Source: Rubrivivax sp. A210
Lineage (GTDB): Bacteria > Pseudomonadota > Gammaproteobacteria > Burkholderiales > Burkholderiaceae_C
Assembly (NCBI RefSeq): GCF_904426505.1
Contig: NZ_CAJGBN010000056.1
Span: forward strand, 62,001 to 126,000
DNA length: 64,000 nt
Direction: 5' to 3'
This document shows, in pieces, positions 1 through 8,797 of this stretch. Positions within the stretch are counted from its first letter, which is position 1. Every line of letters starts with the position of its first letter. A program made the position numbers and the translations under genes. Under the pieces are notes generated by a model. That model did not search any database. It saw nothing but the letters and a program-made list of their open reading frames with translations, and was not told the origin of the DNA.

Positions 1-584
1 GGTAGTTGATGGCGTGGTCGGCGCCGAGGGCCAGGCAGGCGGCGCACTTGTCGTCGCTGCCGGCGGTGACGATCACGCTGGCACCCATTGCCTTGGCCAG
101 CTGGATGGCGGTGACGCCGATGCCGCTGGAGCCGCCCTGCACCAGCAGGGTCTCGCCCGCCTTGAGGCCGGCGATCTGGAACACGTTCTGCCAGACGGTG
201 AAGAAGGTCTCGGGCAGGCTCGCCGCCTCGACCATGTTCAGCCCCTTGGGCAGCGGCAGGCACTGGCCCGCCGGCGCGACGCAGAACTCGGCATAGCCGC
301 CACCGGCCACCAGCGCGCAGACCGCGTCACCTAGGGCCAGGCCGGCAGCCGCCAGATCGTCGGCGGCGCCGCCGGCCACGGTGCCGGCGATCTCGAGGCC
401 CGGCAGGTCCGACACGCCAGGCGGCATCGGGTACAGACCCTTGCGCTGCAGCACATCGGGGCGGTTGACGCCCGAAGCCTGCACCGCGATGAGCAACTCG
501 CCCGGGCCAGGCTCGGGCGTGGGCCGCTCACAGGGCCGCAGGACGTCGGGCCCGCCGGGAGCCGAGATCTCGATCGCGCGCATC
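1..584 (-). CDS. NAD(P)H quinone oxidoreductase, zinc-type alcohol dehydrogenase family (3' part outside window)
   Basis: This is a medium-chain dehydrogenase/reductase of the quinone oxidoreductase (PIG3/QorA-like) type, predicted to be a cytosolic NADPH-dependent reductase of quinones or similar electrophiles. The visible 194 residues show the N-terminal GroES-like domain, with the family block GVNRPDVLQRKGLYP, and the start of the Rossmann fold with GGSSGIG at about residues 148-154. No catalytic zinc ligands are visible, as expected for the zinc-free quinone reductase branch. The ATG at 584 lies 24 nt after the pnp stop on the same strand, so it is probably the last gene of the rpsO-pnp transcript. 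The C-terminal half lies beyond position 1. The exact substrate cannot be told. Confidence 0.88.
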
Positions 585-608
585 GCTGGTGCTGCTGGCT
601 CGGCCTGA

Positions 609-2885
609 TTACTCGGGCTGCTTCGGTGCCTCGTCGGCCGGGGCCGGCGCTGCATCGGCCGGCGCGGCATCGCGGCGCGGGCGGTCGTCGCGGTCGCTGC
701 GCTCGCGGCGCGGGCGGTCGTCGCGGTCGCGGCGCGGGGGGCGGTCGCCCCGGTCGCCACGCGGCTCGAAGCGCTCTTCCGGCATGCCCTCGGGCCGCTC
801 GATCAGGGCCTTCATGCTCAGCTTGATGCGGCCCTTCTCGTCGGTCTCGAGCACCTTGACCTTGACCACCTGGCCCTCGGCCAGCAGGTCGGTCACGTTC
901 TCGACGCGGTGGTGGGCGATCTGGCTGATGTGCAGCAGGCCGTCCTTGCCGGGCAGGATGTTGACCAGGGCGCCGAAGTCCAGGATCTTGGTGATGGCGC
1001 CTTCGTAGACCTTACCGATCTCGGCCTCGGCCGTGATCTCGGTGATGCGCTTCTTGGCGAACTCGGCCTTGTCGGCATCGGTGCTGGCGATGGTGATGGT
1101 GCCGTCTTCGCCAATGTCGATGGTGCAGCCGGTCTCTTCGGTGAGCGCGCGGATGGTGGCGCCGCCCTTGCCGATGACGTCGCGGATCTTCTCGGGGTTG
1201 ATCTTGAGCGTATAGAGGCGCGGCGCGAACACGCTCACCTCGGTCTTGGCACCGCCCACCGATTCGACCATCTTGGACAGGATGTGCAAGCGCGCTTCCT
1301 TGGCCTGGGCCAGGGCGACCTGCATGATTTCCTTGGTGATGCCCTGGATCTTGATGTCCATCTGCAGCGCGGTGATGCCGGCGTTGGTGCCGGCCACCTT
1401 GAAGTCCATGTCACCGAGGTGATCTTCATCGCCCAGGATGTCGGTCAGCACGGCGAAGCGGTTGCCGTCCTTGATCAGGCCCATGGCGATGCCGGCGACG
1501 TGCGCCTTCAGCGGCACGCCGGCGTCGAGCAGGCTCAGGCAGCCGCCGCAGACCGAGGCCATCGACGACGAGCCGTTGCTCTCGGTGATCTCGGACACCA
1601 CGCGCAGCGTGTAGGGGAAGTCTTCCTTCTTCGGCAGCACGGCGATCAGCGCGCGCTTGGCGAGGCGGCCGTGGCCGATCTCGCGCCGCTTGGGGCTGCC
1701 CACGCGGCCCGTTTCGCCGGTGGCGAAGGGGGGCATGTTGTAGTGCAGCATGAAGCGGTCTTCGAACTCGCCGGCCAGCGCGTCGATGCGCTGGGCGTCG
1801 CGTTCGGTGCCCAGCGTCGCGGCCACCAGGGCCTGCGTTTCGCCGCGCGTGAACAGCGCCGAGCCGTGGGTGCGGGGCAGCACGCCGGTGCGGATCTCGA
1901 TGGCGCGCACCGTGCGCGTGTCACGGCCGTCGATGCGCGGCTCGCCGGCCAGGATCTGGCCGCGCACGATAGCGCTCTCGATGTTGAACAGCAGGCCCTC
2001 GACCTCGACCTTGTCGAACTCCAGGCCCGCGGCCTTGAGGCCGGCCAGCACATTGGCCGTCACTTCGCGGCAGGCCTGGGTGCGCGCCTGCTTGCTGCGG
2101 ATCTGGTAGGCGGCGCGCAGCGGGCCTTCGGCCAGCTCGGTGACCTTGGCGATGAAGGGCTCGTTCTTGGCCGGGGCGGTCCAGGTCCACTCGGCCTTGC
2201 CGGCCTCGCGCACCAGTTCGTTGATGGCGTTGATGGCCACCTTGCCCTGGTCATGGCCGAAGACGACGGCGCCGAGCATGATCTCTTCGCTCAGCTGATC
2301 GGCTTCGGACTCCACCATCAGCACGGCGGCCTCAGTGCCGGCCACCACCAGCTCGAGCTGGCTGCCGGCCAGTTGCGTCTGACCCGGGTTGAGCACGTAC
2401 TCGCCATTGACATAGCCCACGCGTGCGGCACCGATGGGGCCGTTGAACGGGATGCCGCTGATGGCCAGTGCGGCGCTGGTGCCGATCATGGCGGCGATGT
2501 CGGCCTGCACCTCGGGGTTGAGGCTCAGCACATGGACGACCACCTGCACTTCATTGAAGAAGCCATCGGGGAACAGCGGGCGGATGGGGCGGTCGATCAG
2601 GCGGCTGGTCAGGGTTTCGAGCTCGCTGGGGCGGCCTTCGCGCTTGAAGAAGCTGCCCGGGATCTTGCCCGCGGCATAGGTCTTCTCGATGTAGTCGACC
2701 GTGAGCGGGAAGAAATCCTGCCCGGCCTTGGCCTCGGTCTTGGCGACCACGGTGGCGAGCACCACGGTGTCGTCCATGGACACCATGACGGCGCCGCTGG
2801 ACTGGCGCGCGATTTCGCCGGTTTCCATCGTGACCGTGTGCTGGCCCCACTGGAACGTCTTGCTGACCTTGTTGAACATGCTCAT
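609..2885 (-). CDS. pnp: Polyribonucleotide nucleotidyltransferase (PNPase)
   Basis: PNPase degrades RNA 3' to 5' by phosphorolysis and is a subunit of the RNA degradosome. The 758-residue product has two RNase PH-like domains, a KH domain (GKGGATIRAL near residue 570) and an S1 domain (about 625-695). It ends in a charged tail of roughly 45 residues made of Arg/Asp-rich repeats and an Ala/Pro stretch. I chose the ATG at 2885 (MSMFNKVSKTFQW) because a GAGGAAG ribosome site sits 7 nt before it; a longer open frame to 3008 lacks family similarity. It follows rpsO by 151 bp on the same strand, the classical rpsO-pnp arrangement, where PNPase usually represses its own mRNA after RNase III cleavage. 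Confidence 0.98.
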   Translation of the reverse strand: MSMFNKVSKTFQWGQHTVTMETGEIARQSSGAVMVSMDDTVVLATVVAKTEAKAGQDFFPLTVDYIEKTYAAGKIPGSFFKREGRPSELETLTSRLIDRPIRPLFPDGFFNEVQVVVHVLSLNPEVQADIAAMIGTSAALAISGIPFNGPIGAARVGYVNGEYVLNPGQTQLAGSQLELVVAGTEAAVLMVESEADQLSEEIMLGAVVFGHDQGKVAINAINELVREAGKAEWTWTAPAKNEPFIAKVTELAEGPLRAAYQIRSKQARTQACREVTANVLAGLKAAGLEFDKVEVEGLLFNIESAIVRGQILAGEPRIDGRDTRTVRAIEIRTGVLPRTHGSALFTRGETQALVAATLGTERDAQRIDALAGEFEDRFMLHYNMPPFATGETGRVGSPKRREIGHGRLAKRALIAVLPKKEDFPYTLRVVSEITESNGSSSMASVCGGCLSLLDAGVPLKAHVAGIAMGLIKDGNRFAVLTDILGDEDHLGDMDFKVAGTNAGITALQMDIKIQGITKEIMQVALAQAKEARLHILSKMVESVGGAKTEVSVFAPRLYTLKINPEKIRDVIGKGGATIRALTEETGCTIDIGEDGTITIASTDADKAEFAKKRITEITAEAEIGKVYEGAITKILDFGALVNILPGKDGLLHISQIAHHRVENVTDLLAEGQVVKVKVLETDEKGRIKLSMKALIERPEGMPEERFEPRGDRGDRPPRRDRDDRPRRERSDRDDRPRRDAAPADAAPAPADEAPKQPE

Positions 2886-2996
2886 GCGATGTCTTCCTCG
2901 GAAGGTGGGCAGCGCAATGCCATTCCAGTGAAGCCAGTCAGGCGTCTTTGGAATGACACAGCCAATGCGGCCCGGGGTGGGAAAGGGTTGATTGAC

Positions 2997-3019
2997 GGGA
3001 GCCGCCACGCGGCGGCCCC
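2997..3019 (-). terminator. rpsO-pnp intercistronic hairpin
   Basis: A GCCGCC-ACGC-GGCGGC hairpin with flanking GGG/CCC pairs (one bulged A) lies just after rpsO. No T-run follows on the minus strand, so it is more likely a processing or attenuating stem between rpsO and pnp than a full terminator. The structure is seen directly; its role is inferred from the enterobacterial rpsO-pnp paradigm. Confidence 0.4.
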
Positions 3020-3036
3020 ATCACGGTGCTTGCGGC

Positions 3037-3306
3037 TTACTTGCGCAGGCCGAGCTTGGCGATCAGCGACGTGTAGCGCTCGGCGTCCTTGCCCTTGAGG
3101 TAGGACAGCAGGCGCTTGCGCTGGTTGACCATCTTCAGCAGGCCGCGGCGGCCGTGGTGGTCTTTCAGGTGGAGCTTGAAGTGCGGCGTCAGTTCGTTGA
3201 TGCGCGCGGTGAGCAGGGCGACCTGCACTTCGGGGCTGCCGGTGTCGGCGGCGCCGCGGGCATGCGTCTTGACGATGTCGGCCTTGATGGCGGTGGCGAG
3301 GGTCAT
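3037..3306 (-). CDS. rpsO: 30S ribosomal protein S15
   Basis: S15 is a primary binder of the 16S rRNA central domain and helps form an intersubunit bridge. The 89-residue product has the standard family length and signature, including the GSPEVQ motif near residue 23 and the segment HFKLHLKDHHGRRGLL. The start is ATG at 3306 with an AAGGAAA-type ribosome site a few bases before it. It is the first gene of the rpsO-pnp unit and carries a leader of about 175 nt, in which S15 autoregulation is plausible but not shown. Confidence 0.98.
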   Translation of the reverse strand: MTLATAIKADIVKTHARGAADTGSPEVQVALLTARINELTPHFKLHLKDHHGRRGLLKMVNQRKRLLSYLKGKDAERYTSLIAKLGLRK

Positions 3307-3488
3307 GCGATTTCCTTGGGAATCATGGGTGGAAACCGCCGCGCCGGGCGCACCCCATGATGGGAGGCGCTCGCCTGGAGGTTTCCGTTCGTCGACTTGC
3401 GGAACACCAGTGAAACCGACCGGTGCCGTGCTTTTCCTCGCTGCCTTTGCCGGGGCATCAGCCCCAGCCGAACAACAAGGAACCGATG

Positions 3489-3494
3489 ATTATA
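3489..3494 (-). promoter_or_regulatory. -10 element (TATAAT) for rpsO
   Basis: Read on the minus strand this is a perfect TATAAT. It overlaps the stop codon of the upstream aminotransferase gene and lies about 185 bp before the rpsO start. No good -35 hexamer is visible at 17 bp. The transcript leader holds a small GGGGC-TGAT-GCCCC hairpin (plus 3452-3465). Confidence 0.5.
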
Positions 3495-4638
3495 GCCCGA
3501 GAGCCGTTTGCAGCCGCAGCAGGCCCTGGTCGAGCCGCTCGGGCTCGCGCGAGGCGAAGCACCAGCGCAGCCAGCCCTCGCCCTCGCTGCCGAAGGCGGC
3601 GCCGGGCGCCAAGCCGAGGCCGTGGTCGGTGACCAGGCGCTTGGCCAGGGCCAGCGAATCGTTCTCGCCCTCGACGCGGAAGAAGGCGTACATGCCGCCC
3701 GGCGGGCTGGCCACGGCCAGGCCCGGCAGCGCCTGCAGGCCGGCCAGGAGGCGGTCGCGGCGGGCCTGCATGCGCGCCGTGAGCGCCGGCACGAAATCGT
3801 TGGCCAGCGCCAGCGCCGCCTGGGCGCCGCGCTGCACGAAGACCGGCGCGCAGGAGCTGTTGAACTCGAGCAGCTTGCCCACGGCATCCATCGCCTGGGG
3901 CGGCAGCACCATCCAGCCCAGGCGCCAGCCGGTCATCAGAAAGCTCTTGCTGAAGCTGTGCACGACGACCAGGCGGTCATCGGGCGCGGCCACGTCCAGG
4001 AAGGACGGCGCGACGCCGCCGCCGGCGTAGTAAAGCCGCTCGTAGACCTCGTCGGCGACGATCCAGGTGCCGGTGCGGCGGCAATGGTCCAGCAACGCCT
4101 GCTGCTCGGCGCGGGTCAGCGTCCAGCCGGTGGGGTTGTTGGGCGCATTGACCAGCAGCACGCGCGTGGCCGGCGTCACCGCATCCAGCAACTCCTGCAG
4201 GTCGAGCTGCCACTGGCCCTGGCGCGGGTGCAGCGAGACGCGTCGGACCCGCGCGCCCAGGATGGCCGGCTGGGCCGAAAGGTTGGGCCACACCGGCACC
4301 ACGGCGACGACCTCGTCGCCGGGGCCGACCAGCATCTGCATCGCCAGCATCAGCGCCGTCACGCCGGATGAAGTGACGGCCACGCGGGCCGCGTCCACCG
4401 TGCCGTGCAGCGCGCTGGCATAGGCGGCGATGTCGGCGCGCAACTCGGCCAGGCCGAGGTTGTGGGCATAGAAGGTCTCGCCACGCCGCAGCGATGCGGC
4501 AGCCGCTTGCCGGATGGGCTCGGGTGTGACCTCGTCGCTCTCGCCGAACCAGAAGGCCAGCACGTCGCTGCGGCCGAGGCCGGCATTGGCGACTTCGCGG
4601 ATCTTGGAGGCGGGCAGGTTCTCGATGGCGGGTCGCAA
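3490..4638 (-). CDS. PLP-dependent aminotransferase, class I/II
   Basis: This is a fold-type I aminotransferase of 382 residues, predicted to move an amino group between an amino acid and a 2-oxoacid in the cytosol. The PLP lysine is K231 in SFSKSFLMTGWRLGW. The substrate loop NAPNNPTG (about 165-172) and the cofactor aspartate D196 (ADEVY) are present, as is the N-terminal Gly/Glu segment near FGESDE. The gene is followed on the same strand by rpsO, whose promoter overlaps its stop, and preceded by a periplasmic binding-protein gene ending 16 bp upstream. The donor substrate is not clear; aspartate or another amino acid is possible. Confidence 0.9.
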   Translation of the reverse strand: MRPAIENLPASKIREVANAGLGRSDVLAFWFGESDEVTPEPIRQAAAASLRRGETFYAHNLGLAELRADIAAYASALHGTVDAARVAVTSSGVTALMLAMQMLVGPGDEVVAVVPVWPNLSAQPAILGARVRRVSLHPRQGQWQLDLQELLDAVTPATRVLLVNAPNNPTGWTLTRAEQQALLDHCRRTGTWIVADEVYERLYYAGGGVAPSFLDVAAPDDRLVVVHSFSKSFLMTGWRLGWMVLPPQAMDAVGKLLEFNSSCAPVFVQRGAQAALALANDFVPALTARMQARRDRLLAGLQALPGLAVASPPGGMYAFFRVEGENDSLALAKRLVTDHGLGLAPGAAFGSEGEGWLRWCFASREPERLDQGLLRLQTALGL

Positions 4639-4654
4639 GCAGGACTCCTTGGTT

Positions 4655-5941
4655 CTATTCAGGCCGCGTCATGCGGCAGGTATGGGGCTGGGACACGGCG
4701 TTGGCATCCAGGCGGCGCAGCACGCGGAAGCCATAGCCCGAGCCCTCGACATCGTGGGCCACGCCGGGCGTGCCTGCGCGGTCCATCACGCTCACCAGCA
4801 GCGGCTGCTGCAGTTGGTGGTCGGCGGCACGCATCTGGGCCTGGTGCAGGCCGCCCAGCCAGCCGGCATCGAGGCTGGCGCCTTCGAGGGCGCGCGCCAC
4901 CGCGGCGGCCTCGGCGCTGCCGGCGCGCGCTATGGCCACCGCCAGCATCTCCACCAGGGCCTGCATGCGCACATGGACGTAGTCGTCCTGGGGCAGCGGA
5001 AAGCGGCGCTTGAAGTCGGCGCGGAAGGCCTCGCTGGCGGCGCCGCCGGCATTGGGCTGCCACTCGGCCACGGCCAGCACTTGGCCGACGCCGGCCTCGC
5101 CCAGGGCCGCCGGCGCGCCCAGGGCATTGCCGTAGAAGGTGTAGAGCCGCGCCGTCGAGCCGACATCGCGCAGCGCGCGCACCAGCAGCGTCAGATCGTT
5201 GCCCCAGTTGCCGGTGAGCACCGCCTGGGCGCCGCTGGCGTGGATCTTGGCCGCATAGGGCGTGAAGTCGCGCACGCGGCCCAGCGGGTGGAGTTCATCG
5301 CCGACGATGGCGATGTCGGGCCGCAGCTGGGCCACGCGCTCGCGGGCGCCGCGCGCCAGCTGCTGGCCAAAGCTGTAGTCCTGCCCGATGAGGTAGAGCT
5401 TCTTCACCGCCTTGTCTTCGCGCAGCACGTCCAGCAGCGCGGCCAGGCGCATGTCGACATGGGCATCGAAGCGGAAGTGCCAGAAGCTGCAGCGCTCGTT
5501 GGTGAGCGCCGGGTCCACGGCCGAGTAGTTGAGCAGCAGCGCGCGCCTGCCCGGCTCGCGGGCGTTGTGCTTGTCCAGCGCGTCGACGAGTGCTGCCGTC
5601 ACCGCCGAGCCATTGCCCTGGGCGATGTAGGCAATGCCCTGGTCGAGTGCGCCGCGCAGCAGGGCCAGGGCCTCGTCGACGCTGCCCTTGCTGTCGAAGC
5701 GCAGCAGCGCCAGGGGCCGCGCCCCGCCGGCCAGGCGCACGCCGCCGCGCTGGTTGACGCGCTCCACGGCCCACAGAAGATTGCGGAAGACCGCCTCGCC
5801 GGCATTGCCGAAGGGGCCCGACAGGCCCTCGATCATCGCGATGCGCAGCGGCTCACGCGTGGTCTGGGCGCGGGCCGGCGCGCTCAGGGCCGTTGCCAAC
5901 GCGGCAGGCAGCGCCAGCAGGGCGCGTCGCTTGGGGTTCAT
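4655..5941 (-). CDS. ABC transporter substrate-binding protein, branched-chain amino acid (LivJ) type
   Basis: The product is a 428-residue periplasmic ligand-binding protein of the Leu/Ile/Val-binding family (type I fold). A signal peptide is evident: basic MNPKRR, a hydrophobic Ala/Leu core and cleavage after APARAQ near residue 24. The mature protein opens with the family pattern IAMIEGLSGPFGNAG. The ATG at 5941 overlaps the tsaD stop by four bases (ATGA), indicating translational coupling; an upstream frame extension has no signal peptide. No permease or ATPase genes are nearby, so this is an orphan binding protein whose ligand is unknown. The coupling to tsaD looks positional rather than functional. 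Confidence 0.85.
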   Translation of the reverse strand: MNPKRRALLALPAALATALSAPARAQTTREPLRIAMIEGLSGPFGNAGEAVFRNLLWAVERVNQRGGVRLAGGARPLALLRFDSKGSVDEALALLRGALDQGIAYIAQGNGSAVTAALVDALDKHNAREPGRRALLLNYSAVDPALTNERCSFWHFRFDAHVDMRLAALLDVLREDKAVKKLYLIGQDYSFGQQLARGARERVAQLRPDIAIVGDELHPLGRVRDFTPYAAKIHASGAQAVLTGNWGNDLTLLVRALRDVGSTARLYTFYGNALGAPAALGEAGVGQVLAVAEWQPNAGGAASEAFRADFKRRFPLPQDDYVHVRMQALVEMLAVAIARAGSAEAAAVARALEGASLDAGWLGGLHQAQMRAADHQLQQPLLVSVMDRAGTPGVAHDVEGSGYGFRVLRRLDANAVSQPHTCRMTRPE

Positions 5942-6975
5942 GGGTTCAGCTCCTGCAGCGGCCAGCGCGGCTTGACGTCGAAGGCGCCATCGCTGCGCAC
6001 GTCGGCCAGACCGTGCTGCAGGCGCAGCGCGGCGGCCAGCGCGATCATGGCGCCGTTGTCGGTACACAGCGCCAGCGGGGGGTAGTGGACCTGGGCCCCG
6101 ATGCGTGCGCAGCCGCGGTCCAGCGCCCCGCGCAGCGCGTGGTTGGCGCCCACGCCGCCGGCGACGACGAGGCGGCGGCGGCCGGTGGCGGCCAGCGCGC
6201 GCAGCGACTTGGTGACCAGCACCTCCACGATGGCGGCCTGGGTGGCGGCGGCGATGTCGGCCGCGGTCTGCTCCGACAGCTCGGGCCCCAGCTTGCGCGC
6301 CAGCGTCATCACCGCGGTCTTGAGGCCGGCGAAGGAGAAATCGAGGTCGTGGCTGTGCAGCAGCGGCCTCGGCAGCGTGTGGGCCTTGGGATTGCCGCTG
6401 GCCGCCAGCCGGGCCAGCTCGGGCCCGCCCGGATAGCCCAGGCCCAGCAGCTTGGCACTCTTGTCGAAGGCCTCGCCGGCGGCATCGTCGATGGTCTCGC
6501 CGAGCAGCCGGTAGTCGCCCACGCCCTTCACGTCCATCAGCTGCGTGTGGCCGCCCGAGACCAGCAGCGCGACAAAGGGAAAGCGCGGCGCGTGCTCGGC
6601 CAGGAAGGGCGAGAGCAGATGGCCCTCAAGATGATGCACGCCCAGCGCCGGCCGTCCCAGCGCCGCGGCCAGCGCCACCGCGGTGCCGGCACCCACCAGC
6701 AGCGCCCCGGCCAAGCCCGGGCCGCGCGTGTAGGCCACGACGTCGATCTCGGCCAGCGTGCAGCCGGCCTGGGCCAGCACCTGGCGCGTGAGCGGCAGCA
6801 CGCGGCGGATGTGGTCGCGCGAGGCCAGCTCGGGCACGACGCCGCCGTAGTCGGCATGCATCGCCGCCTGGCTGTGCAGTGCCTCGGCCAGCAGGCGCGG
6901 CGGGCCGACGTCGCGCGTCTCGACCAGCGCGACGCCGGTCTCATCGCAAGACGACTCGAATCCCAGCACTTTCAT
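5938..6975 (-). CDS. tsaD: tRNA N6-adenosine threonylcarbamoyltransferase TsaD
   Basis: TsaD transfers the threonylcarbamoyl group from TC-AMP to A37 of ANN-decoding tRNAs, acting with TsaB and TsaE. The 345-residue protein has the family start MKVLGFESSCDETG and the metal-binding HxxxH (H115-L-E-G-H119). ASKHA-fold glycine motifs follow, such as LLVSGGHTQL, and VVAGGVGANHALR lies in the C-terminal half. Length is normal. It is divergently placed from the acyl-CoA ligase at 7121 across 145 bp, and its stop overlaps the next binding-protein gene. Confidence 0.97.
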   Translation of the reverse strand: MKVLGFESSCDETGVALVETRDVGPPRLLAEALHSQAAMHADYGGVVPELASRDHIRRVLPLTRQVLAQAGCTLAEIDVVAYTRGPGLAGALLVGAGTAVALAAALGRPALGVHHLEGHLLSPFLAEHAPRFPFVALLVSGGHTQLMDVKGVGDYRLLGETIDDAAGEAFDKSAKLLGLGYPGGPELARLAASGNPKAHTLPRPLLHSHDLDFSFAGLKTAVMTLARKLGPELSEQTAADIAAATQAAIVEVLVTKSLRALAATGRRRLVVAGGVGANHALRGALDRGCARIGAQVHYPPLALCTDNGAMIALAAALRLQHGLADVRSDGAFDVKPRWPLQELNP

Positions 6976-7120
6976 GGAGGGGCGAGTCTAGGGCCTGCGA
7001 CAGGCCAGCCTTGCATGAGCCCCTTCGGATGGGCGTCTCCTTGGATAGTCCCACTAGGCAAGCGCCGCAGGCCCCCGCTACGCTGGCCCGCCCTGCCCTG
7101 CCACCACGGAAGCACACACC

Positions 7121-8797
7121 ATGACCGCAGCCAAGCTGATCCTCGACCACGCGCTGGACCATGCGGCCGCGCACGGCGACCGCATCTTCCTGAGCCAGCC
7201 GGTGGGCGGCGGCCTCGTCGTCGACTACCGCTGGGACGAGGTGATGGACCAGGCGCGGCGCATGGCGGCGCACCTGCAGGGCCGCGGCCTGCCGCGCGGC
7301 GCGCGGGTGGCCATCCTGTCCAAGAACTGCGCCCACTTCATCATCGCCGAGCTGGCGATCTGGCTGGCCGGCTGCACCACGGTGGCCATCTTCCCCACCG
7401 AGACCGCCGAGACCGTGCGCCATGTGCTCGAGCACAGCGAGTCCAGCCTGCTCTTCGTGGGCAAGCTCGACGGCTGGCCACAGCAGCAGCCCGGCGTGCC
7501 CGCGGGCCTGCCCTGCATCGCGCTGCCGCTGGCGCCGGCCACGGCCTTCGAAGCCTGGGACGCGATCATCGCGCGCACGCCGCCACTGGCAGGCAGGCCG
7601 ACGCGCGGCGCCGACGAACTGGCGATGCTGATCTACACCTCGGGCTCGACCGGCCTGCCCAAGGGCGTGATGGTGAACTTCGGCGCCTTCACGCGCGCCG
7701 CCGTCGGCATCGTCGCCGACCGCCACGAGCGCATCGGCACCGGGCCCAGCCGCATGCTCTCTTACCTGCCGCTGGCGCACAGCTTCGAGCGCTCCTGGGT
7801 CGAGGGCGCCTCGCTCGTGGAGGGCGGCGTACATCTCTTCTTCGCCGAGGCGCTGGACACCTTCGTGCAAGACCTGCAGCGTGCCCGCCCCACCCTCTTC
7901 ATCTCGGTGCCGCGGCTGTGGCTCAAGTTCCAGCAGGGCGTCTACGCCAAGATGCCGCCGGCCAAGCTCGACCGCCTGCTCGGCATCCCCATCCTCGGCC
8001 GCATCGTCGCGCGCAAGGTGCTGGCCGGCCTGGGGCTGGACGCCGTGGTGCAGGCCGGCAGCGGCTCGGCGCCCATTCCGCCGGCCCTCATCGCCTGGTA
8101 CCGCCGGCTCGGGCTCAAGCTCTTCGAGGGCTATGGCATGACCGAGGACAACTCCTATTCGCACAGCTCCAAGGACGGCTTCAGCGAGCCCGGCTGGGTG
8201 GGCGTGCCGCTGCCCGGCGTGGAGGTCAAGCTCAGCGACGAGGGCGAGATCCTGATCAAGTCGCCGGGCCGGTTCAGCGGCTACTACAAGGACCCCGAGC
8301 TGACCGCGGCCTCATTCACCACCGACGGCTTCTTCCGCACCGGCGACCTGGGTGAGCGCCGCGCCGACGGCATGCTGCGCCTGACCGGCCGCGCCAAGGA
8401 ATTGTTCAAGACCGCCAAGGGCAAGTACGTGGCGCCGGCCCCCATCGAGAACCTGCTCAACGCCCATCCGATGGTGGAGCTGTCGCTGGTCTCTGGCGTC
8501 GGCCAGCCCTCGGCCTACGGCCTGGTGGTGCTGGCCGAAGATCTGCGTGCGCGCCGCGATGACGCGGCCTTGAAGGCCCGCGTGCAGGCCGAGCTGGAAC
8601 AGTTGCTGAAGCAGGTCAACGGCCAGTTGCCCGAGCACGAGCACCTGTGCATGCTGGTGGTGGCACGCCAGCCCTGGTCCATCGACAACGGCCTGCTCAC
8701 GCCGACGATGAAGATCAGGCGCAGCCGCATCGAGGCCGCCATCGCGCCGCGCGTCGAGGCCTGGTACGCGGCCGGCGGCGGCGTGCATTGGGAATGA
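7121..8797 (+). CDS. AMP-dependent acyl-CoA synthetase/ligase (FadD/COG1022 type)
   Basis: This 558-residue adenylate-forming enzyme activates a carboxylic acid with ATP and CoA. The P-loop-like motif YTSGSTGLPKG is near residue 172, GYGMTE near 337, and FRTGDLGERRADGMLRLTGRAKE marks the hinge to the C-terminal lid. The NSYSHSS segment after GYGMTED resembles long-chain acyl-CoA synthetases. Its stop overlaps the start of the next gene by four bases (ATGA), so ligase and ThDP enzyme are translationally coupled. This suggests the acyl-CoA made here feeds the downstream lyase. Chain length and substrate cannot be read from the sequence. Confidence 0.9.
   Translation: MTAAKLILDHALDHAAAHGDRIFLSQPVGGGLVVDYRWDEVMDQARRMAAHLQGRGLPRGARVAILSKNCAHFIIAELAIWLAGCTTVAIFPTETAETVRHVLEHSESSLLFVGKLDGWPQQQPGVPAGLPCIALPLAPATAFEAWDAIIARTPPLAGRPTRGADELAMLIYTSGSTGLPKGVMVNFGAFTRAAVGIVADRHERIGTGPSRMLSYLPLAHSFERSWVEGASLVEGGVHLFFAEALDTFVQDLQRARPTLFISVPRLWLKFQQGVYAKMPPAKLDRLLGIPILGRIVARKVLAGLGLDAVVQAGSGSAPIPPALIAWYRRLGLKLFEGYGMTEDNSYSHSSKDGFSEPGWVGVPLPGVEVKLSDEGEILIKSPGRFSGYYKDPELTAASFTTDGFFRTGDLGERRADGMLRLTGRAKELFKTAKGKYVAPAPIENLLNAHPMVELSLVSGVGQPSAYGLVVLAEDLRARRDDAALKARVQAELEQLLKQVNGQLPEHEHLCMLVVARQPWSIDNGLLTPTMKIRRSRIEAAIAPRVEAWYAAGGGVHWE

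Noticed and set aside
909..3098. Long open frame on the plus strand opposite pnp and rpsO
   Set aside because: It is rich in Gly, Ala, Asp and His and has no family likeness; it mirrors the codon bias of pnp on the other strand.
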